Shown one piece after another: positions 19,837-24,162 of a DNA stretch of 24,162 nucleotides. The DNA is from DAORIO01 sp035438585 (GTDB lineage: Bacteria; Patescibacteriota; Minisyncoccia; Phycocordibacterales; UBA9973), in the NCBI GenBank assembly GCA_035438585.1, contig DAORIO010000005.1, positions 1-24,162 on the forward strand, read 5' to 3'. Both the position numbers and the translations under genes were made by a program. Under the pieces are notes generated by a model. It had not been told where the DNA came from. It worked only from the letters and a program-made list of their open reading frames with translations, and did no database searches. The first letter of the stretch is position 1, and every line of letters starts with the position of its first letter.

Positions 19837-20172
19837 TTAGTTTTCCTTATGAGTACTATAAATTAATATATCGCCCGCAACTACATTTTTTTCTTTTATT
19901 AACTTTTCCATTTCGAAAACAAGTTTACTATGCTGAGCTAATAAATCATTCCATTCTTCATTAGTCATTTCATGTTTCTTATCTTGCACAAAAGCGGGTA
20001 CCATTTTTGGATCTTCGGGATCAAATCCTAAATTTTCTATTTCATTTTTTTTATCTTCTATTTGTTCTATTAGCACCTTCAATCTTCCTTCTAAATCTTT
20101 AATAATCGCTTCTTCGTTATCAAGAGCAATTTTGATTTCTTTTTCTATTGAATCATCTGTAAATCCTTCCAT
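19837..20172 (-). CDS. Coiled-coil protein, hypothetical
   Basis: A 111-residue protein from ATG 20172 (MEGFTDDSIEKEIKIALDNE); a longer frame upstream would run into the pfkB gene and is not needed. Residues 10-55 form a probable coiled coil (AIIKDLEGRLKVLIEQIEDK), followed by a linker with DPEDPKMVPAFVQDKK and a second helix (LLAQHSKLVFEMEKLIKEK). No family is recognised. It starts 4 nt after the pfkB stop and is followed directly by the 127-residue gene. Confidence 0.65.
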   Translation of the reverse strand: MEGFTDDSIEKEIKIALDNEEAIIKDLEGRLKVLIEQIEDKKNEIENLGFDPEDPKMVPAFVQDKKHEMTNEEWNDLLAQHSKLVFEMEKLIKEKNVVAGDILIYSTHKEN

Positions 20173-20176
20173 ATTA

Positions 20177-21166
20177 TTATATTTCCTTAAGCTTATAATC
20201 CTCCGGTGCATTCTTTATGAATTCTTCTATTTTATCCATAGAAAGCAAGCCTTTTTGAGCACCAACTTGTTGAACAACTGACATAGAGTTTATTGGAGCG
20301 TAAATCAAAGACTCGCCAAGAGTTTTTCCTTTTGCAAGCATTGATACGATAGTCGAAGCATATGCATCTCCAGCACCAGTTCTCTCATATGGAGTATGCG
20401 GATAAACAGGCATAAAGAAATATTTCTCTCCGTCAAATGCATAAGCGCCATTTATTCCATCAGTCATAACGACATGCTTTGGCCCAAGACCAGCTAACAT
20501 ATTCATTAAATTTTTATGATTTTTTTCTTCTGTTCCCAAGATTCTTTGCGCTTCTTCAACATTACAAAAGAAAATATCTGAATGTTTATAAACATCAGCC
20601 AATTTTTCTTTACCCAATTTCATTTGAAAAGTTCCCGGTTGAAACGCAAGTTTTACTTCAGGATTCGATTCGAGATATTTTACAATTTCATGATGAAATG
20701 CTTCACTAGTTTCTCCCATTGAAGTTAGATATATCCATTTTGGAGCAGACATATCAGCAGGCAGTGAATAGGGGAACGGTGCATGATTTACTAAAATGGT
20801 TCTTTCAACGTCATACCAAAGTACATAATGATAATTTGTCGGAAAGTTTTCGTTTGTAGCCATGAAATCAGTTAGGACTCCATTTTTCTCCAATTCCTCT
20901 AAACAATCTTTTCCATTTTGATCATTTCCAACTGTTGATAAAAGTGCACTGGTGAGTCCCAGGCGCGATGCAGACACTGCAGCATTTGCAGAATTTCCAA
21001 CAGCTTTTATTACTTCGACAGATTCATAAGGAACCTTATCGCCAAACCTCACACAAAGTTCACAAGCAGTTTTGTCTAGCTTGCAATGAACGCTCGCATC
21101 TTTTAATTTTATAAATGCATCGGTAACAATATCTCCGATCGCTAAGACTTCCACAGTTTTTGACAT
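20177..21166 (-). CDS. PfkB-family sugar/nucleoside kinase
   Basis: A 329-residue ribokinase-like (PfkB) kinase that phosphorylates a sugar or nucleoside with ATP. Features are the N-terminal strand VLAIGDIVTDAFIKL (7-21), the substrate-binding GNSANAAVSASRLGL (57-71), STVGNDQNGK (77-86), NVEEAQRILG (202-211), and the C-terminal signature TGAGDAY (263-269) with the catalytic base Asp267. Substrate cannot be told from sequence; fructose 6-phosphate, ribose or a nucleoside are all possible. The aldolase is close by, but on the other strand. TATACT lies 6 nt upstream of ATG 21166, so the mRNA may be leaderless. It heads a three-gene minus-strand run. Confidence 0.9.
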   Translation of the reverse strand: MSKTVEVLAIGDIVTDAFIKLKDASVHCKLDKTACELCVRFGDKVPYESVEVIKAVGNSANAAVSASRLGLTSALLSTVGNDQNGKDCLEELEKNGVLTDFMATNENFPTNYHYVLWYDVERTILVNHAPFPYSLPADMSAPKWIYLTSMGETSEAFHHEIVKYLESNPEVKLAFQPGTFQMKLGKEKLADVYKHSDIFFCNVEEAQRILGTEEKNHKNLMNMLAGLGPKHVVMTDGINGAYAFDGEKYFFMPVYPHTPYERTGAGDAYASTIVSMLAKGKTLGESLIYAPINSMSVVQQVGAQKGLLSMDKIEEFIKNAPEDYKLKEI

Positions 21167-21172
21167 ACAAAG

Positions 21173-21178
21173 AGTATA
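21173..21178 (-). promoter_or_regulatory. -10 box of the PfkB gene, leaderless spacing
   Basis: TATACT on the minus strand, 6 nt before ATG 21166. The -35 position (21196-21201) is poor. Confidence 0.5.
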
Positions 21179-21187
21179 ACATTTTGG

Positions 21188-21193
21188 TATAAT
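21188..21193 (+). promoter_or_regulatory. -10 box of the TMEM175-like gene
   Basis: TATAAT 8 nt before ATG 21202, divergent from the PfkB -10 box within a 35-bp intergenic gap. No -35 at normal spacing is seen. Confidence 0.5.
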
Positions 21194-21201
21194 TTTAAAA
21201 T

Positions 21202-21828
21202 ATGATTCCTAAAATGAAACAAACGCGTCTAGACCAACTCTCCGATGGTATTTTTGCTATTGTTATGACGCTTTTGGTTATAGAAATAAAAATACCTGAA
21301 TTTTCATCAACCCCGACTCCATACACCTTGGTAAAAGAATTCTTACATCTCAAACCTCTGTTCTTGAGTTACTTGCTGTCATTCATTACACTATTTACTT
21401 TTTGGAGATCTCATCATTTTATTGCCTCAGTCTACGTAAAAAATATCGATATTCATTTTACAAACATAAATGCTATATTTTTCTTTTTTGTAGCTTTGGT
21501 GCCATTTTCTTCGCACTTTTTGGGGGCATACAATGGATTCATACTACCCGTATTAGTATTTGCCTTAAACATAATCCTGATAGGTACATCTTTATTTTAT
21601 ATGAGAAATTATGCGTGCAAATCTGAAAATATTGAAAATGCAAAAACCAATGAAGTTGAAAAAAGGCACGCACACATCAGAATTCTGTTTCCTGTATATG
21701 CTTCATTTCTAGCTATTTTTATTTGTTTTTTCTCAATAAACATTGCGCTTACAGTGCTTACACTAGCAGTGTTGTTTAATCTTCTTCCGTCAAGTACAAA
21801 AATGGTAGATAAATTGTTAGGATTGTAA
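21202..21828 (+). CDS. TMEM175/DUF1211-family membrane protein (possible K+ channel)
   Basis: A 208-residue integral membrane protein of the TMEM175 (DUF1211) family; bacterial members are leak potassium channels working as tetramers of six-helix units. The first-helix signature RLDQLSDGIFAIVMTLLVIEIKIP (residues 9-32) matches the family's R-x3-[FL]SDG-x-FA pattern. Further helices are at about 50-67 (with FWRSHHFIA after it), 88-104, 113-132, 160-178 and 180-195. A Met at residue 5 is an alternative start. It sits 3 nt before the aldolase gene, so the two are probably co-transcribed. Confidence 0.87.
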   Translation: MIPKMKQTRLDQLSDGIFAIVMTLLVIEIKIPEFSSTPTPYTLVKEFLHLKPLFLSYLLSFITLFTFWRSHHFIASVYVKNIDIHFTNINAIFFFFVALVPFSSHFLGAYNGFILPVLVFALNIILIGTSLFYMRNYACKSENIENAKTNEVEKRHAHIRILFPVYASFLAIFICFFSINIALTVLTLAVLFNLLPSSTKMVDKLLGL

Positions 21829-21831
21829 TAT

Positions 21832-22794
21832 ATGGAATTAAGTGAAATTGCAAAGTATCTTGTAAACCCTCCAAAGGGTATTTTAGCGGCAGATGAAAGT
21901 GCAACTACATGTTGTAAAAGGTTTGCTTCAGTTCAACTTCCTTGCGAAGAAGAAGACCGAAGAAAATACAGGGAACTTCTAATAACAACACAAAATACAG
22001 AAAACTATCTAACGGGAATAATAATGGTTGACGAAACACTTCGCCAAAAAGACTCATCAGGAAAATTATTTACTGAAATTCTAAAAGAAAAGGGAATACT
22101 CTCTGGAATAAAAGTAGACCTTGGTCTTGAAGATTTTGGAACAAATGGAGAACAAATAACAAAAGGTCTTGATGGCTTGGATGCAAGACTCGCTGAATAC
22201 GCTTCTCTTGGTGCAAAATTTGCAAAATGGCGTGCAGTATTCTCTGCAGAATCAGGATTTCCAACTGACGAGCTTGTACATAAAGCTAACTCAATAATGG
22301 TTGAATATGCATCTTTGTGTCAAAAAAATAATATTGTGCCAATAATGGAGCCTGAGATTTTAATGGATGGAGTACACAAAGCACAAGATGTAAAAATGAC
22401 GTTAGAAAAAATTCTAAAAGATTTATTTCAAAAATGTCGTGATTCTGGAATTGAAATAGAAGGAGTTATTTTAAAAACTGCGATGGTTGAATCAAATAAA
22501 GATGATACAAATAGTACAACACCAGCTGAAGTCGCTACTTGGACCGTAGACGCTCTTAGAAATACAGTTCCTGAAAACATTGGTGGGGTGGTCTATCTAT
22601 CTGGTGGAATGCAATCGGACGAAGCAATAGAAAACTTCAAAGCGATTATGGCAAAAGGACAGGATCTTCCTTTCAAAATGACTTTTTCATTTTCTCGTGC
22701 AATTCAAAACCCAGTCTTGGAAGAATACGCAAAAGGAAATATTGAAAAAGCAAAAGAAAATTATTTAGAACGACTACAAAAATTAAGTAAATAA
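21832..22794 (+). CDS. fba: Fructose-bisphosphate aldolase, class I
   Basis: A 320-residue class I (Schiff-base) aldolase cleaving fructose 1,6-bisphosphate to dihydroxyacetone phosphate and glyceraldehyde 3-phosphate. Family marks are PPKGILAADESATT (13-26), the KVDLG strand, AKFAKWRAVF (128-137) with a catalytic Lys132, NNIVPIMEPEILMDG (166-180), the Schiff-base lysine Lys215 in VILKTAMV, and the phosphate-binding YLSGGMQSDE. The C-terminal tail is short and lacks the animal-type Tyr end. Its start is 3 nt after the TMEM175-like gene and its end 3 nt before the FAD oxidase gene, forming an operon-like run. Confidence 0.96.
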   Translation: MELSEIAKYLVNPPKGILAADESATTCCKRFASVQLPCEEEDRRKYRELLITTQNTENYLTGIIMVDETLRQKDSSGKLFTEILKEKGILSGIKVDLGLEDFGTNGEQITKGLDGLDARLAEYASLGAKFAKWRAVFSAESGFPTDELVHKANSIMVEYASLCQKNNIVPIMEPEILMDGVHKAQDVKMTLEKILKDLFQKCRDSGIEIEGVILKTAMVESNKDDTNSTTPAEVATWTVDALRNTVPENIGGVVYLSGGMQSDEAIENFKAIMAKGQDLPFKMTFSFSRAIQNPVLEEYAKGNIEKAKENYLERLQKLSK

Positions 22795-22797
22795 TAA

Positions 22798-24162
22798 ATG
22801 AAAGAAGAATTACAAAAAATTATTAAAGGAGAAATACTAGATAGCGATGAAGTGTTAGAAAAATATTCTCATGACGCTAGTATTTTTGAAATTCGACCAG
22901 AACTTGTAATTTTTCCAAAAAGCAAAGATGACATAATGTCTCTTGTAAAATTCTTGAATAAAAACAGAAAGAAATATCCTAAAGCCTCTATCACTGTTCG
23001 TTCTGCGGGAACTTGTATGTCAGGTGGCGCAGTAAACGACTCTATTATAGTAGACGTAACGAAATATATGGGACACATTGTTTCGATGAATCGAATAAAA
23101 GACTATCAACACGGTCTACTTTTCAGTGGGGCAAATCCAGTGACCATAAGCGGGGAAGCGGTGGTAGAACCGGGGTGTTATTATCGTGATTTTGAAACAG
23201 AAGCAGAGAAATATAATTTACTTTTACCGTGCTACACCGCATCAAAAACCATAAACGCAATTGGTGGAATGGTTGGAAATAATTCTGGCGGAGAACTTAC
23301 CTTGAAGTACGGAAAAACTGAAGATTATATAAAAGAATTGAAAGTTATTTTGGCAGATGGGTATGAATACACAATAAAACCACTTTCAAGGCGAGATCTT
23401 TATGGGAAAATTGCTCAAAATGATTTTGAAGGTGAGCTATATAAAAAAATAAATGATATTTACGAAAACAATAAAGAAGAAATAAGTTCTCGCCGGCCAA
23501 AAGTTTCTAAAAATTCTGCTGGATACAACATCTGGAATATTTGGAAAAAAGATAAAAACGGAGAAGATATTTTTGATCCATGCCAACTTATTATTGGATC
23601 TCAGGGAACACTTGGAATTGTTACCGAAGTAACTCTAAGACTAGTTGAACCAAAACCAAATAAAGCTTTGGCTGTTTTATTTTTAACAGATCTTAAAAAT
23701 CTTGGGTCTATTTTAAATGAAATACTCAAACACAACCCAACAACGATTGAATCTTTCGATGATAAAACTTTCAAATTGGCAATGCGATATTTTGGAGAAT
23801 TTGTAAAACAAAATGGTATTTGGGATTCTATAAAATTCTCTCTTTCATTCTGGCCAGAGTTTTTTATGTTACTTGGTGGAGTTCCAAAAATGATGTTACT
23901 TGTCGAATGTTGGGCCGATGATCAATTTGAGGCAAACAAAATTGCGAACGACATAATCAAAAGTGTAAAAAAATATAACGTAACAGGTAGAACAACAAGT
24001 AGCGAAACAGAAAATGAAAAATATTGGAAAATGCGAAGAGAAAGTTTTTCTTTACTTCGAAAACATTCAGGAAAACTTCGAACAGTGCCATTTATCGACG
24101 ACATCATTGTGCCACCTCAAATACTTCCAGAATTTCTACCAAAACTTGATGCACTAATAGAG
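22798..24162 (+). CDS. FAD-linked oxidase (GlcD / D-lactate dehydrogenase-like), 3' end cut by window
   Basis: Open from ATG 22798 to the window end (455 codons, C-terminus missing). It is an FAD-dependent oxidase of the PCMH-FAD / GlcD family, which oxidises 2-hydroxy acids such as D-lactate or glycolate. The FAD domain shows EKYSHDASIFEIRPELVIFP (21-40), the diphosphate-binding RSAGTCMSGGAVND (68-81), IGGMVGNNSGGELTLKYG and GSQGTLGIVTEVTLRLVE. The substrate domain follows with LVECWADD and the MRRESFSLLRKHSG segment. There is no signal peptide. Substrate is uncertain. The 3-nt spacing from fba suggests co-expression with the glycolytic gene. Confidence 0.9.
   Translation, partial: MKEELQKIIKGEILDSDEVLEKYSHDASIFEIRPELVIFPKSKDDIMSLVKFLNKNRKKYPKASITVRSAGTCMSGGAVNDSIIVDVTKYMGHIVSMNRIKDYQHGLLFSGANPVTISGEAVVEPGCYYRDFETEAEKYNLLLPCYTASKTINAIGGMVGNNSGGELTLKYGKTEDYIKELKVILADGYEYTIKPLSRRDLYGKIAQNDFEGELYKKINDIYENNKEEISSRRPKVSKNSAGYNIWNIWKKDKNGEDIFDPCQLIIGSQGTLGIVTEVTLRLVEPKPNKALAVLFLTDLKNLGSILNEILKHNPTTIESFDDKTFKLAMRYFGEFVKQNGIWDSIKFSLSFWPEFFMLLGGVPKMMLLVECWADDQFEANKIANDIIKSVKKYNVTGRTTSSETENEKYWKMRRESFSLLRKHSGKLRTVPFIDDIIVPPQILPEFLPKLDALIE

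Noticed and set aside
21160..21193. TTGACA at 21160-21165 as the -35 for the TMEM175-like gene
   Set aside because: The spacer to TATAAT (21188-21193) would be 22 nt, too long, and the hexamer is part of the pfkB coding start.

Overview
The window looks like a chromosomal segment of a Patescibacteria (CPR) bacterium, most likely of the Parcubacteria/Nomurabacteria type. This is inferred from the strong AT bias, the near absence of Shine-Dalgarno sites, the many short anonymous proteins, a class I (archaeal-type) lysyl-tRNA synthetase, transketolase split into two polypeptides, and the minimal sugar metabolism. TGA is used as a normal stop (gatB and the gene after it), which argues against the TGA=Gly code of Gracilibacteria/Absconditabacteria. 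Promoters are near-consensus sigma70 (TTGACA-17-TATAAT type). Several genes have a -10 box exactly 6 nt before ATG, suggesting leaderless mRNAs.

Layout. (1) 1-567: 3' part of a minus-strand DnaQ-like exonuclease gene. (2) 571-1041: a four-helix-bundle (S23/IVP-type) gene enclosed by imperfect inverted repeats. (3) 1042-4259: a tight plus-strand run of yqeY, a small holin-family membrane protein, a MYG1-family phosphohydrolase, an unknown protein and obg. (4) 4260-7060: an accessory, mostly non-coding region transcribed from the minus strand. It holds three candidate small transcripts with consensus promoters and terminators, several mini-ORFs, and one secreted protein resembling Bacteroidota surface proteins. 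(5) 7121-9086: gatB and a zinc-ribbon-tailed unknown. (6) 9200-11472: a small membrane protein, class I lysS and another small membrane protein. (7) 11574-13947: the GAPDH operon with three small genes (one ankyrin) and rpiB. (8) 14045-15139: a small unknown gene and an rpe-like gene. (9) 15248-19459: a winged-helix regulator and split transketolase, the two halves separated by three membrane-protein genes. (10) 19452-21166: minus-strand pfkB-type kinase with two coiled-coil genes. (11) 21202-24162: a TMEM175-like protein, class I fructose-bisphosphate aldolase, and the start of an FAD-linked oxidase running off the end.

Functionally, GAPDH, class I aldolase, RpiB, Rpe-like, transketolase N+C and a PfkB kinase form lower glycolysis plus the non-oxidative pentose phosphate branch. 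The translation genes (lysS, gatB, yqeY, obg) are interspersed.

The most unusual structures are: insertions between the transketolase halves flanked by copies of the transketolase gene ends; a dispersed repeat present both inside the GAPDH reading frame and as the apparent -35 region of gatB; the inverted-repeat cassette whose arms carry outward -10 boxes; and the cluster of small minus-strand transcripts.
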